DNA of 64,000 bases from Aselliscus stoliczkanus (taxonomy: Eukaryota; Chordata; Mammalia; Chiroptera; Hipposideridae): positions 78,219,501 through 78,283,500 of the forward strand of contig CM066734.1 of assembly GCA_033961575.1 (NCBI GenBank). The letters run 5' to 3'. The stretch's first letter is position 1; each line of letters opens with the position of its first letter. The position numbers and the translations under genes were made by a program. The notes beneath the pieces were generated by a model. That model made no database searches, was not told the DNA's origin, and saw nothing but the letters and a program-made list of their open reading frames with translations. This document shows positions 1-11,335 of this stretch, in pieces.

Positions 1-589
1 TTAGGTTGTGGAGTCAGTTTTGACATCAAAGCTGCCCATTTAATCCCCAGTTTACCACAAAGCATGTGGAGCCCATGCTCAGGCTGCTTGGAAGAGAATT
101 AATGTTCACAAATATCAATCTGGTACTGCAGGATTCCTAGTCCTCAAAGAAAGAGATTATATTTGTAAACTATGCCTCTTAACTAGGAAAAAGTGTCTGA
201 GACCAATTGATATAGTGTTAAGCAAGGATTGAAATGAAAAAGAACCTCTAGTGGCTCAGTAGATTAAAGTTTTTGCTACACATTATAAATCAAGTTCATT
301 ACATTTTATTCTAAATATTAAAACAAACAAACAAAAAAGGAAGACAAAACAAACTAGCCTTGGGAAGTTGAAAAGTCATAAGGGAGATGTGGACTTTAAA
401 CAGCACATTCATAAAAGTCCCTGCCCTATGGGCAGGTGTTAAAAGGTGGACATCCAGTCATCCCCAGAGATAGACATTTCCTAGCCCAGCTACAAATTTA
501 CTCTCTCTTAAATAGAAAGATTAAAAATTGTCTATATTTATTACAAATACACCTGAAACTAATAAAAAAAAAGAATAGTTATAAATGCT

Positions 590-1557
590 AATAAGACCAT
601 CAGTTAAAAAATACTGTCTATATTTAAATCAAAGATATTCTGTTCATCCAAGTACAATATAAAGAAAATGAATAAACAATCTAAAATATAAATAATATTG
701 GACATAAAACTAAAAAAGTGATAGATTCTATAATATAATTAGGATGTGTACAAATAAATAAGAAAAAGCTAAACAACTCAATTTTTGGAAAAACAAAGAC
801 AACAAAACTTCGCACAAAAAAATCCAGAATTGAAATATATAACATAATAAAAGAAGAAACAGAGAGAAAAATCATAGAATACCACCACACTGAGATAACA
901 GATATCAACAAAAAGGCCAAGAAATAATGGAGACACTGTCCTATCAGAAAACAAAAGATAGAATGATAGGAAATCCTCATATATCAATGATAGCCCTAAA
1001 TGTAAATGGACTGATCTCACTAATAAAAAGACACACAGTAGCAGATGGGATCAAAACACCAAACCCAACCATATGCTGCCTCCAAAAGACACGTCTCAGC
1101 TGCAAGGACAAATATAGATCCAAAGTGAAATCATAGAAATTGACCCTCCAAGCAAACAGTATTCAGAGAAAAGCAGGCATAGCCTTACTTATATCAGATG
1201 AAACAGACTTCAGGGTGAAAAAGGTAAAAAAAGGCAAAGAAGGACATTTCATAATGATAAAAGGAACTATACAACAAGAAGATATAATAGTCATCAATGT
1301 TTATATCCCCAATCAGGGAGCACAAAAATATACAAAGAAACTACTACTAGAATTAAAGGGAGGAACTGACCAATACACATTTATAGTAGGAGATCTACAT
1401 ACATCATTGACAGCTATGGATAGAGCATCCAAACAGAAAATAAATAAGGAAATATCAACCCTAAATAACACTTTAGATGAAATGGACATATTTGACATTT
1501 ATACAGAACGTCATCCTAGAACATCAGACTATACATTCTTTTCTAGTGTACATCCAC
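590..1557 (+). mobile_element. L1 fragment: inter-ORF region and ORF2 endonuclease start
   Basis: Degenerate LINE-1 copy. Two frames (927-1136 and 1140-1571, separated by a stop at about 1134) read as the N-terminal endonuclease part of L1 ORF2: an ALNVNGL motif near the start, then CLQKTRLSC, then IVGDLHTSLTAMDRAS. In active L1 the second motif has the catalytic glutamate (QET); here it is lysine. In the third motif the catalytic Asp is kept but the usual Asn is His. The reverse transcriptase domain is absent because the copy stops at about 1557. It is dead. The left limit (A-rich, about 590) is approximate. Confidence 0.85.
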
Positions 1558-1562
1558 AGTGC

Positions 1563-1765
1563 CTCCCATAACGTCTGCACCAAACTGCAGGCCCAACAAC
1601 AGTGTGTGCGGGTTCTTTTTTCTCCACAGCCTCTGCAACACTTGTTATTATTTGTCCTGTTGGTGATAGCCATTCTAACCAGTATGGTTTTTATTTGCAT
1701 TTCTCTGATGATTAGTGATGTTGATATATATGTATTCATCGTGTTTTTATTGTGAAAATGAAACA
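1563..1765 (-). mobile_element. L1 fragment, ORF2 3' end, inverted relative to the neighbour
   Basis: Read on the minus strand this is the end of L1 ORF2 and the start of the 3' UTR. On the plus strand it shows the usual antisense landmarks: the 'caacacttgttattatttg' stretch, 'gatagccattctaacc' and 'tttgcatttctctgatga'. It abuts a plus-strand L1 5' piece at about 1558, so the two halves point in opposite directions. They could come from two insertions or from one rearranged copy; no target duplication was found to decide. Confidence 0.7.
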
Positions 1766-2217
1766 ACACATTTCTGCCCAAGAATTTCCTGTCACCTCAA
1801 ACTTAAATGAAAGTGAAATATACTTTGTGCATGTGTATGTGTATTTGTGATTCAAATTGGCTTCAATATTATTTTTTGTGAATTGTGTTTCATGTTTGTC
1901 TGAATGGCTGTTGGTGGCATCTGTTGTGGGACCAATGAGAATAGGGACCTGGTGAGTCAAGCTTTCTGACTTTTGTTGTTCTGGATGTGTGTGCTTATGA
2001 TCTGTCATTCCACAGAATGATATATTTTTCAAGTGGAACAGATCCTATTGCTTTGGGAGTTTTGCTGTCTTAACTCATTATTTTTAAAACCATTTTATGA
2101 AGCAATCCCTTTAGAAAGAAAGGGGCACCATGTTGAGTAAAAGAATGTAGCTCAGTTTTTGGATTTCGTGAACAAACCAAATTTCTGCCACCTAAAATAT
2201 TTTAAATATAAAATGAG

Positions 2218-2220
<3 letters not shown>

Positions 2221-2273
<53 letters not shown>
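2221..2273. repeat. (CT)n microsatellite
   Basis: Uninterrupted CT dinucleotides for about 53 bases. A perfect tract of this length is usually polymorphic. Confidence 0.97.
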
Positions 2274-2276
<3 letters not shown>

Positions 2277-2991
2277 ATATTGTAAAAATTAAATCAAATT
2301 CAGAGCACAATTACCTACTGAATTCTTGTTAAGCTGTCTCCTTTTTTAAGCATCAAAGCAACAGAAAGAGGAAATTATCTAAAAGAAAATTCTGGTGCAA
2401 AATAATTCTATAAATTAATGCTAATTAATGCATGCTTTCTTTATGCTCAATATATTTAAATAAAGTGACACTCAAGTTGCCAAAATTTTTGGAGTAATCA
2501 GATTGTGTTAGGTACAGCCCATTAGCTAAACTTTCACTTTTAATTTATTTTGTGTGGATTTACCTATGTCAGTTCCATACCTTACCCCTACCTGCTGAGA
2601 TACCTAAACCCTCTAATTCCTAATCCTGGCTGGACTTCCTCACAATGCATTGTCTTGGTTCAAGGTATCTGTTCTGGCCAGCGTTTAGGTTTCATCTCTT
2701 TTTCTCTTCTAAGTGGGTTACTTATTCTTTCTTCTAATGCCACCCTTCAAAAACGGTGTTAATATATCTCATCACCTATTGTCTCCTTCATTTTCTTTGT
2801 CCTTTAAATTGAAATTCTGGAGGAAGAGGAGACACAAGCATGTATTAATTGTCCATGTTTAATTGGAATTTGTGCATATTACACCATCTTACTAGCTATC
2901 CACTAGCCCTAAATTGAAAACATGACTAAAAGAGTTTGAAAATTTTTAGTACTATGTAGAATAACACAACATAAATTTTAACCTTTGTATA

Positions 2992-3083
2992 TTGGTGTAA
3001 GACTTATAAGAAAAAGAAGATGAAAGTTCTAACAGCCTTGGTGCAAGGGTTATAAGAAAATGAAGATGAAGATTCTAATAGTC
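2992..3083. repeat. 46-bp tandem duplication
   Basis: Two adjacent 46-base units (2992-3037 and 3038-3083), both starting TTGGTG and containing a TTATAAGAAAA core followed by GAAGATGAA. They differ at a handful of positions. No coding role is seen. Confidence 0.8.
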
Positions 3084-3263
3084 TTCATTTATTTAAAAAT
3101 ATAGTTGATCTACTGAACAGCAATGTGTTATCCTTATTAGCCGAACTAAAGCCTCTGTAATAGACTTCTCCTTTGTAAAGGAGGAAATCGTCTTTATTTT
3201 TTCCCCCTTTATTTTAAAGTGCTCTAAGGCATTCACTGATATGTCACTGCTTAGGAAAATAAT

Positions 3264-3321
3264 GCTATACTTTGATCACATTGATCTACTTTGCTATACT
3301 TTGAATCACATTGATATATTC
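3264..3321. repeat. 29-bp tandem duplication
   Basis: Two units with period 29, each beginning GCTATACTTTGA and continuing TCACATTGAT. Local slippage-type duplication in AT-rich DNA. Confidence 0.75.
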
Positions 3322-4452
3322 AAACTGTACTTTTTACAACAAAAAACATTCTCATAGTTTATTTTCTAAGTATATAAAACCTTCCTGCCTGCCTTATACT
3401 CAAGCAGAAAATTAGTTCATTATCTTAAAAGACATAAATACATATGATTATATTCAATAGTAATGATTATTCATATTCTTACTCTTGAATATCCCATTAC
3501 TGTCTAAACATATTTAAATTATGAATTCAAACTGATTTATTTAAAAATCACACTGTCTATAAGCTCCTGAGACTCATCATGTTGGGAAGAAATGTTTTTT
3601 ATTTTGCATCTTTCTGAGAATAAACTGATAGAGAAGATTATTTTCCAGATGAGGTTTGTGAAAAACATTTTACTCATTAATTACTGTGATATTGTGATCT
3701 TCATTTTATATGGATGTACTATAATTGCCCTATTCTGGTACTCAATATCACAAAATAGTTAAGGTTGCTTGTTTGTCATCTGAACATTGATTTCTCATGC
3801 AAATTCTGTGAAACCATAATACCTTAAAAGTGCACTAAAGTAATGTATTGCCTACACTTCTAAACACTCTTCTTCCTCTAAACAAAATGTATTCTAGTGG
3901 TGAATGGTTAGCTTTTTCATTGTACATATAAAAAAGCAGTGAGGTAGTATTAAGAGTAAATAATAGTGAATGGAAAATACTGAACTTTAATTTAAAAAGA
4001 CTTGATTTTTATTGAGAGGTTGACTATAGTGAGGAGATAAAATAATAATGCAGGTAAAATTATTTGTAAATTGTACGATATATAGTACTAGTGATTTCAG
4101 TAAAAACACTATAATTTAGTGATTTTAAGGGCTTTAGCATTCTCCCAGTTTAAAATAAGAAGAGCTCACAAGTATGTAGAATGTAGATGTTAGAAATTTC
4201 TATTTAGAACGTGTCCCCTCTGGATTGCACACATATGCCGAAGCATTTAGTAATATACTCAAAGTTTTAAGCGGTCACTATATTAAGAATACATATCAAT
4301 ATGCTGCTTTAAATTACATTCTGTCAAATGACTATTTTTTGTAGAGCTTTATTTGAAGAGTGAGTCATGCAATGTAATTTGAAAATAGATGGTCTGGGCT
4401 CTATTTTCCTGGAATTACTGTAAGGTACCATAAGTAAAATTTTCACTGCATG

Positions 4453-4467
4453 CACGCGCGCATGCGG

Positions 4468-4510
<43 letters not shown>
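4453..4510. repeat. Mixed (CG)n/(CA)n alternating purine-pyrimidine tract
   Basis: A block of CG dinucleotides broken by 'catg' passes directly into about 35 bases of pure CA. The whole tract alternates purine and pyrimidine, the pattern that favours Z-DNA. The CpG run stands out in a CpG-poor region. Confidence 0.9.
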
Positions 4511-4512
<2 letters not shown>

Positions 4513-4824
4513 CTGGGACAGGTAAAATGAATGACTCTTAACCTTTAAGGTACTGAATGATTTTAAGTACTCCCCATGCTAATGTTGCTTTGTTTTAAAC
4601 TTACTGCAACTGAAATCATAGGCAGGGTCTCAAATTGATAAATATTGTGTGAACCACATATGAATCAAAGAACAAGACTTAATAGATATTCCAATAAATA
4701 TGACAAAGCTTCCTGTTATTTCATAACCCATGTCCCTGGCAGACGAAAATTTAAAAAAATAATAACAACAAAAACTATGTCAAAGCCCTACATAAAATCT
4801 TTCATTTGTTCCACATTCAAAAAG

Positions 4825-5325
4825 ATAAGTAAAATCCAAACTCTTTAAGAAGCTTGCACAATTTGGCTGTCGGCCATCGCTAACCATTTCAGCCTCATTT
4901 ATTAGACTACGACCCTCCTTTGCCTGCCCAAGGCGCACAGCTGCTACTGAGTTCATGCAATATGCCAAGCATTCGCCTAACTGAAATCTTGATTCTCACA
5001 GGTTTCTCAGCCTGTAACACTCTTCCAACCCTCCTGCTACTTTTCTTTTCACTAACTCCTACTTATACTCTAGCATTAAATATTAATACATGTTCAGAGA
5101 AGGTTCACCTGTTGCTTCCCCACAAATCAGTTCTCATTGCCACATGCCTTTGTTATAGTTTTTTTTTCTTTTCCTTCATAGTACCTAGAATCTATAATGA
5201 TATAATTATTTGTATATGTTTTTTTCTTCCACTGGACTGCGAGTTTCCAGGGGGAAGTGTTCTGCAACATTGCATCTGCTCAGTGCCTGGCACTTAATAG
5301 GCACTTCATTATATGTGAAATAATA
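4825..5325 (+). mobile_element. L2 LINE fragment (3' end)
   Basis: The plus strand follows the L2 3' region: 'aaaatccaaactctttaa' early, then 'cctttgttatag', a 'ccactggactgcgagttt' stretch, and the end 'cagtgcctggcacttaatagg'. A 125-codon frame lies over it (4920-5297) but L2 of this age is not expected to code. Strongly diverged, as is normal for this mammal-wide family. Confidence 0.75.
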
Positions 5326-5624
5326 ATTAAAAAATACAAATATAACATGACTTGGATGATATAAATATTTCTGTGTGGTGAATGTGACCCATGGCCATAT
5401 GCTAGATTCTGCAGGTAAACAGAGTTGCTCTTTTGCTGAAACTTATAGTCTAGTGATTAGTGGTAAAAACAAATGTGGTACAGACTTCTTAATTGCAGTA
5501 GGACATTTATAGGCACTTGATCTACCTCTGGAACAACAAGTCGGTGTTTGTTCATTAAAGGTGAAAAATGTGGGAAAGAGCATATAACTGGCATTGTGAG
5601 AAGCTCCATTTAAAATGAGTGAAG

Positions 5625-5747
5625 GGCCAGCTGAGTGGCGTGGTGGTTAAGCGCTGGCTTGGGAAGCCAGCGGCCCGGTTCGGGTCCCACCTATGAGGGC
5701 CAGTGACACTGCCCTCAAAAAAATAAAATAAAAACTTCTAAAAAAAA
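5625..5747 (+). mobile_element. tRNA-related SINE, short form
   Basis: Retroposed pol III SINE. Box A-like 'gagtggcgtggtgg' lies near the 5' end and box B-like 'ggttcgggtcc' 40-50 bases later. A 7-bp stem (5652-5658 with 5666-5672) closes a 7-base loop, like a tRNA anticodon arm. The unit then ends 'gccagtgacactgccctc' and an A-rich tail. Target duplications 'gagtgaag' lie at 5617-5624 and 5748-5755. This is one of eight copies in the window. Confidence 0.92.
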
Positions 5748-5821
5748 GAGTGAAGAAGACACGGGTAATTGAATTTTATCATATGATTAATAGGAGCACA
5801 GTATAAAACTTAACCATAACA

Positions 5822-5850
5822 TCGATGAGTGTGTGTGTGTGTGTGTGTTT
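5822..5850. repeat. (TG)n microsatellite
   Basis: Short run of about 12 TG units, probably seeded in unrelated DNA. Confidence 0.85.
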
Positions 5851-5879
5851 TAGAAAGACATTTCTGAGAACAGGGTAAA

Positions 5880-6045
5880 GTCTCACTAATTTAAGGTGGA
5901 GCCACATACTAGCAACATGAGGATCTCCTGGGAGTTTGATAGAATGGGGAATCTCAGGCCTACTCAGAATTATTGATTGGAATCCTTATTTTAGGAACAT
6001 CCCAGCTGATTTTCATGCCCTTCTAAAATTTGAGAGGTACTGCTA
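5880..6045 (+). mobile_element. MER5A-like non-autonomous hAT transposon fossil
   Basis: Follows the MER5A pattern: 'agcaacatgaggatctcctggga', 'ggaatctcaggcctac', 'tcagaatta', 'cccagctgattttcatgcc' and the terminal 'aaatttgagaggtactgct'. These non-coding hAT relics are found in all placental mammals. The 5' terminal repeat is worn away. Confidence 0.7.
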
Positions 6046-6176
6046 TAGTGGATAGATTAGAGGAATGGAAAAATTGGAATTGAAAACAAATGGATGAGGA
6101 GTTACTTCAAAAACAAACAGACTTGAGACCAGGAATAAAACAGGAGTATTTAGGTTTCTAAGAGAGGTCTAATTTT

Positions 6177-6187
6177 TATTTATTTTT

Positions 6188-6221
<34 letters not shown>

Positions 6222-6314
6222 AGGGCAGTGTCACTGGCCCTCAAATGTGGGACCCGAACCTGGGCTGCTGGCATCCCAAGCCAGCTCTTAACCACTGCGC
6301 AACTCAGCTGGCCT
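6177..6314 (-). mobile_element. tRNA-related SINE, short form
   Basis: Minus-strand copy of the window's SINE family. The tail shows on the plus strand as T-rich TTTA repeats (6177-6220), followed by 'agggcagtgtcactggcc' and the antisense box B and box A. Target duplications of 15 bases ('gagaggtctaatttt') lie at 6162-6176 and 6315-6329, both exact. Confidence 0.93.
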
Positions 6315-7162
6315 GAGAGGTCTAATTTTAAGTATGCTTGAAATATAATTTTTCCAAATTGAAGTCCATTGTCAAGTACCCCATATTATTTTATAGGATA
6401 TTGTTCAGCAAATTTTCACTCTCTTTCCTCACACCTCACCTCCACGGAAAGAACATTTACCAATCTCAATGTTCCTGTTGGTTGTCATCCTCAAGACTGT
6501 CCCTTGACTTTTGTCCTGATCATGCTATGTTTTGTGCCAATGAGATACTTGCAGACATGCAGCAAGCAGAGAATTTAATATATTTGCAAGTTTGGAGTTG
6601 TTCCTTTTCTTTTTGCCATATCCAAGAAAAGAACATACATTGGGTGGCCAGCTAGGATGAAAGAACTGAGATGAACATAGCATAATTCTGAGTCATTCTT
6701 TTCAAATATCTATGGCTACTCTTAGACATTTTTAAATTTCATATATACTTTCAGATAATCTTCTTCAATAATACAACAGTAACAACAAAAGTCTGTTGGA
6801 CTTCTGAATGAATAGCATTAACTGCATTATTTTGGGAATGCTGGAATTTTGATATTATGTTATTCCATCCAAAAACATCTAACTTTATGTCATTCAAAGA
6901 CTTTATATTTTTGAATATGTGATATGTAACATTTTTATAAAGTTCATTATAAATATTCTATAAGTTTGCTGAAATTACAAACAGAGTATTTCATTTAACT
7001 AGATTTTTTTAAAATACAAAGGAAGAAAAACTTGTGATATTTAAAAGTTCTTAAATCTATTATGTTTCTCTAGAGAACCATGTTTAATACAGAGGGGATG
7101 ACATTTTCTTCCTAAATTTTTCTATTCTTCAAAATACAAAACATTTTGTCTTATTATCTGTC

Positions 7163-7570
7163 TTGATTTCTGTGACTCCGGAATTTGGAACAAGCCTTGT
7201 TAAGCCAGTACAACTCAGGTCATTTCATGTAGCTGGAGCTGGAATAGCGGGTGCCTGCAGCAGATGCTGGCTGTACCTGGCTGGTTGTCTCTATCTCTTG
7301 TTGTCAGTCCATTTGTTGTGTTTCCATAGCAGTCAGGCTGTTCATATGAAAACTCAGAGTTTGAGTCCAAGTAATCCAGAGAGATAGGCAAGAATTGCAT
7401 GGCCATTTAGAACATAACTCCATAAGGCAATAGTATCACTTCCATTACATGCTATGGTCAATAGCAACTAAAGCTGGTACAGAATCAAAGCAGTGGAGAC
7501 ACAGACCCCACTCCTTGATGGAAGAAATGTCAGAGAAATTGGTGGACATGTTTTGAAACTTCCAAAGACC
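7163..7570. repeat. Possible old interspersed repeat, family not named
   Basis: Less AT-rich than its surroundings. The phrases 'cacttccattacatgc...atggtcaa' and 'cccactccttgatggaaga' recall a common mammalian medium-reiterated repeat, but I cannot assign the family or strand from memory. A repeat-library search would decide. Confidence 0.35.
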
Positions 7571-10082
7571 ATTAGGTAAGCCATGATAATGCTGAAGATT
7601 TGACATACTTTTATAATTAAGCTTTTATCAAAGCTTTTGTAATTACCCTTTTATAGAAATCTTAAAATTAAAAAAGTGAACTTCATAATGGTGTAAATTA
7701 AGGAGTGTAAGTAAGAAAAGGTAACATATATGCATATCTTACCCTGGTACTATTTTAGATAAGGAATGGTGGTGTTAGTCAACCTTATAATTTAGTTTCA
7801 AAATTATAGAATATCAAAAATGGATTGCAAATGGAGTATAAAAAGGGATCAATATAATTTGTAGGCAATTAAGCCGATCATTGGGGCTTTGAGTCTCTTG
7901 TAGAAAGGATAATCATGTGTTCATTTATATACAAAGGTTAGTTAGTCAAAACTTGCTAGAAAAATGCATTGTTTATTGTTGGGGTTTTAGTTAGGTATGG
8001 GTAGAAAGGCATTTATCAATACCAATAAAGGAGTTTACTATATCATATTATCTTTTTCAACTGTTGAAGTCTCCTTTTTATACTCTGTCCTGTAGAACAA
8101 GAGAAAGGCTAGAAAATCATGGTCCATAAGTTGTTTTGTGAGCAGAGTTACAATTGTGATTCTGCCAATGAGAGATATTTGCAAAAAAATTGGAAGACAG
8201 AAGGGAAGTTCAAGGTATTCTTAGATGAAATCTGAAGACAATTACATGGGAGTTTGGCCAAGTTCAGTTTGCAGTGGCTTCTGAGCAAGCACCCCCAATC
8301 AATTCTGTGCTATACTCTCAGAAGTCTGAACTTCTGGGTTTCCTGGGCACTGTGTTTCAAGACCTTTAATCTTCAGCCTACCACTCATTGCAAAAGTCTC
8401 TTATGCCCTTTGTTAAATCCATTATTACTGTCATAATTAAAAATAATCTGCAATTTTTCTGGTAGGACCTTGCCTGATCAAATGCAGAAAAAAACATATT
8501 TCAGAAAATAGTAGCGTTTATCATTTATGAGGCTCTGAGTGATATTTTCCATTATGACTTTTTTTCAGTTTAGCGTGAAAGGCTTAGGGCACACAATTAA
8601 CACATAATAAAACAACAATACAAATAAAAAAAAGATTAAAAATAAAAAATAAACTTATCTGAATCTCTAAATATTTTCATCAACTTATATCTACCTAACC
8701 ATTCACTGATACAACTTTCCTTACCTATATTCCTCTTTTACTCTTTCCCAATACCTCTTTTTATCTAAATAAATATCTGTAAATTAATTCCTAGTCATGT
8801 AAATCTTAATCTAGTTATATGTAATTAAGACATATTCATTTCTAGTTATGTTAGTCTTAAAATATCTTATTTAGATACCTTCCAGAATATGGAAGATAAA
8901 CATACCAACAATTTTTCTGCGAGGACAAACTATGTACCTTTTATATATTCAAAATACATAAGGGAGTTTAAAGTTTCTGAGAATTTTACATCAAATATCC
9001 CATAATAACTGTTTTAGCAAATGTCCACAAACTGTTTTTGATAAAGAAAGCATAAGCATGCTAAGTTCTTCATCTTAGAAAAAGCTGATATAAAATATTT
9101 GATCAGAGCTGTCAAGCATTCTAAATAATTGAAAAACAGATTAATTTTTTCAGTTTTTTTGCTACTTACACTGATGTCAACACAAAGCAAAGTCATCACA
9201 TAATCACTGTGCTGTGAAATGCATCTTTAAATGTGTTGATCAGCAACTGTTAATGTGAAAGGAAAGAAGTATTATAGGGAGAGAAAGCAGCTGCTGTCTC
9301 AGGAATAAGAGAGAGGGATACAGAGAGAAAACAAGAGTGAGTGAGAGAATTAGAAATCAAGAAAGAGAGAAAAGCTAATATATTTAATGAACATGTGGTG
9401 TTCCCAGGAAGAAATGAAAAATATATACTAATATGCAAATATCCTAATATGTATAAGTACTCTAATAAAATTAGCATTTATATAGTGCATATAAAATGTT
9501 AATTTGATATCAAAGCTGATTCCTGAGAACCCAATGAAGTCATTAAAGTATACAATTTCATATTCATATTCAGAGTTGCACATTCTTATAGACTTGCTTC
9601 TTTAAGTTAACTGCGCAAGATTCATTAGCTTGCAACTCTGCTACTCAATTTCATCAACATTTGAAGTCTCAAGAGATGATATTTTACTCCTGCTGCTATG
9701 TCATTCTGGAATCTTTTCAGAGATGAATTAAATTAAAATCACAAAGCCTTATTGAATAAAATAATTTATGATATATTAATTAATTTCAAATTAACATTAA
9801 GCTGTCTTTGTCTTTTGCAGATATTATTTATAATTGAAATTTCTTTACCCAGGATTTATTGTCTTTAAATGTAGTGTTTAATCCCATGAAATTATATTCT
9901 ACATTGGTAATCAAACTTTTCTCAAATGCCATTCTTATTTGGCTACTTAGTCCAACAGAGACAATGTTGTGTATTCAACAAACCATTTTATTTTTCCCCT
10001 GGACATACAGAAAAACTATATTATCTACACTTCAAAATTGTCAGAATGGCCATATGACAGTTCTGGACATTTGGATTTGGAT

Positions 10083-10089
<7 letters not shown>

Positions 10090-10131
<42 letters not shown>
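10090..10131. repeat. (TA)n microsatellite
   Basis: About 21 uninterrupted TA units. Such tracts can extrude cruciforms and are often length-variable. Confidence 0.95.
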
Positions 10132-10133
<2 letters not shown>

Positions 10134-10600
10134 TATAATGTGTCCTAAAATCTCCATAGAATTCTTCATGCTTTTGTCCAGACTACCCATTTCTTCCAGA
10201 TAGATGATACCAGGGTAATCTTGGAGCCATGTTCTGATAATGGCCAATTAAAATGTAGAAGACACATGTTCCCTGAATAACTTAATGGAGTAGAGTCTTC
10301 TTTTCCTTTTCCCCATCAACCACAATGGGCTATGAAGTAAGTGAGTAATACATGTTCACTGTGCAAAGAACCTTGAAATTTCTTGTTTTATCTCTAGAGT
10401 AGAGTAGTTCACATTACACATTTTAATATAATGTTCCTAATTAGAACACATGCAGATGGCAATTTGCCATTATTATAAATGGTAATAGTATAATTGATTG
10501 GCAATACTTAAAAAATAAAGCATTAATAATAATAATAGTAACAATTGATGTATAACATTTACCCTTGCTTGAATTTATCAGGAGTTCCTAAAAAAACAGG

Positions 10601-11265
10601 TGTCATATTAAGCATGACTGGGTTAGGCACTTCAAAAGGGCCGATGGAGACTAAGAAACAGAAATGATAGGCAAGAGACAGAGGATAGTTCAAAAGCAGT
10701 GCTAGCCAGGGGACTCACTGCCTCTAGGACAATGAGCCCCGAATCGAGCTTGACTGCGGCTTTTTTGGGGATACACACAAGAGAGTAGCATTGTATTTTT
10801 CCATGGTCTGTAAGTCACATACATCATTCCAGAGAACTTAGCTCTAAGTCAGATAACCCCATAGCCTGCAGGCTGCCTTTACCGAAAATCCCATCCCATG
10901 TATACGTGCACCTCCTAGGAGACAGAAACTGCTCTCTAAGAGGTCTAAGGGCAAGAATGCATGGAAGACAGATATTATCATTTGTTCAGGCTTCACTTCT
11001 CAGGCAGGCTGTTACCATTGTAGACAAGGGGTCTTCTGCCCATATTCTTTACCTCCATGATTCCTCCCATGGTACTCCCTGGACTGTGTCTGGCTTGTGT
11101 TGCCCTATTGATAGCTTAGGGTCATACCATCTTTGACTAGCCAGCCCTCTTTCTTGGGGTCCCATGGGGAATTGCCATAAACATAGTGAAAGTACTGTCT
11201 CCGTGAGGATCTGTTGTTAAGGACAGGTGCATGGGGGCAGAGGGCTAGGCTGCTGTATGACCACA
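10601..11265 (-). mobile_element. Solo LTR of a class II-like endogenous retrovirus, subfamily A
   Basis: A 665-bp unit that begins TGTC and ends CACA on the plus strand; read on the minus strand it runs TGTGGTCA to GACA, a standard TG...CA LTR. Exact 6-bp duplications AACAGG lie at 10595-10600 and 11266-11271. It aligns along its full length to the LTR at 50856-51507. The minus strand carries an AATAAAA signal about 500 bases in. No primer-binding site or internal viral genes flank it, so it is a recombined solo LTR. Confidence 0.88.
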
Positions 11266-11335
11266 AACAGGATACATGTTGATTTAATCAATAACAAAAA
11301 TTAATTTCAGAGAAAATAAAAACTTCCAAGATCAT

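Larger units (their letters stand above)
1766..4824. other. AT-rich DNA without recognised genes
   Basis: No coding signal and no repeat family I can name. It holds a perfect (CT)n tract at 2221-2273, two small tandem duplications near 3.0 and 3.3 kb, and a mixed CG/CA tract at 4453-4510. The 70-codon frame at 2550-2762 resembles no protein I know and is probably chance. Confidence 0.5.
6330..10600. other. AT-rich DNA, mostly unassigned
   Basis: No gene signal. The stretch 7163-7570 has features of an old medium-reiterated repeat ('tatcacttccattacatgctatggtcaa', 'gaccccactccttgatgg') whose family I cannot name. A TA tract lies at 10090-10131. The 105-codon frame at 6338-6655 has no recognisable domain and no supporting splice or promoter context. 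Confidence 0.45.

Noticed and set aside
2221..2273. CRISPR array or other spaced repeats anywhere in the window
   Set aside because: All short repeats found are microsatellites or simple duplications; no regularly spaced direct repeats occur, and the DNA is mammalian.
4920..5297. 125-codon plus-strand frame
   Set aside because: It lies in an L2 3' region and is a hydrophobic chance translation of T-rich DNA.
5625..5747. A functional tRNA gene
   Set aside because: The box A and B sequences and the anticodon-like arm are there, but the acceptor stem is missing, a poly(A) tail follows, and the unit recurs eight times with target duplications: it is a SINE.
6338..6655. 105-codon plus-strand frame
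   Set aside because: No recognisable domain, no promoter or splice context, and a chance frame of this length is expected in 64 kb.
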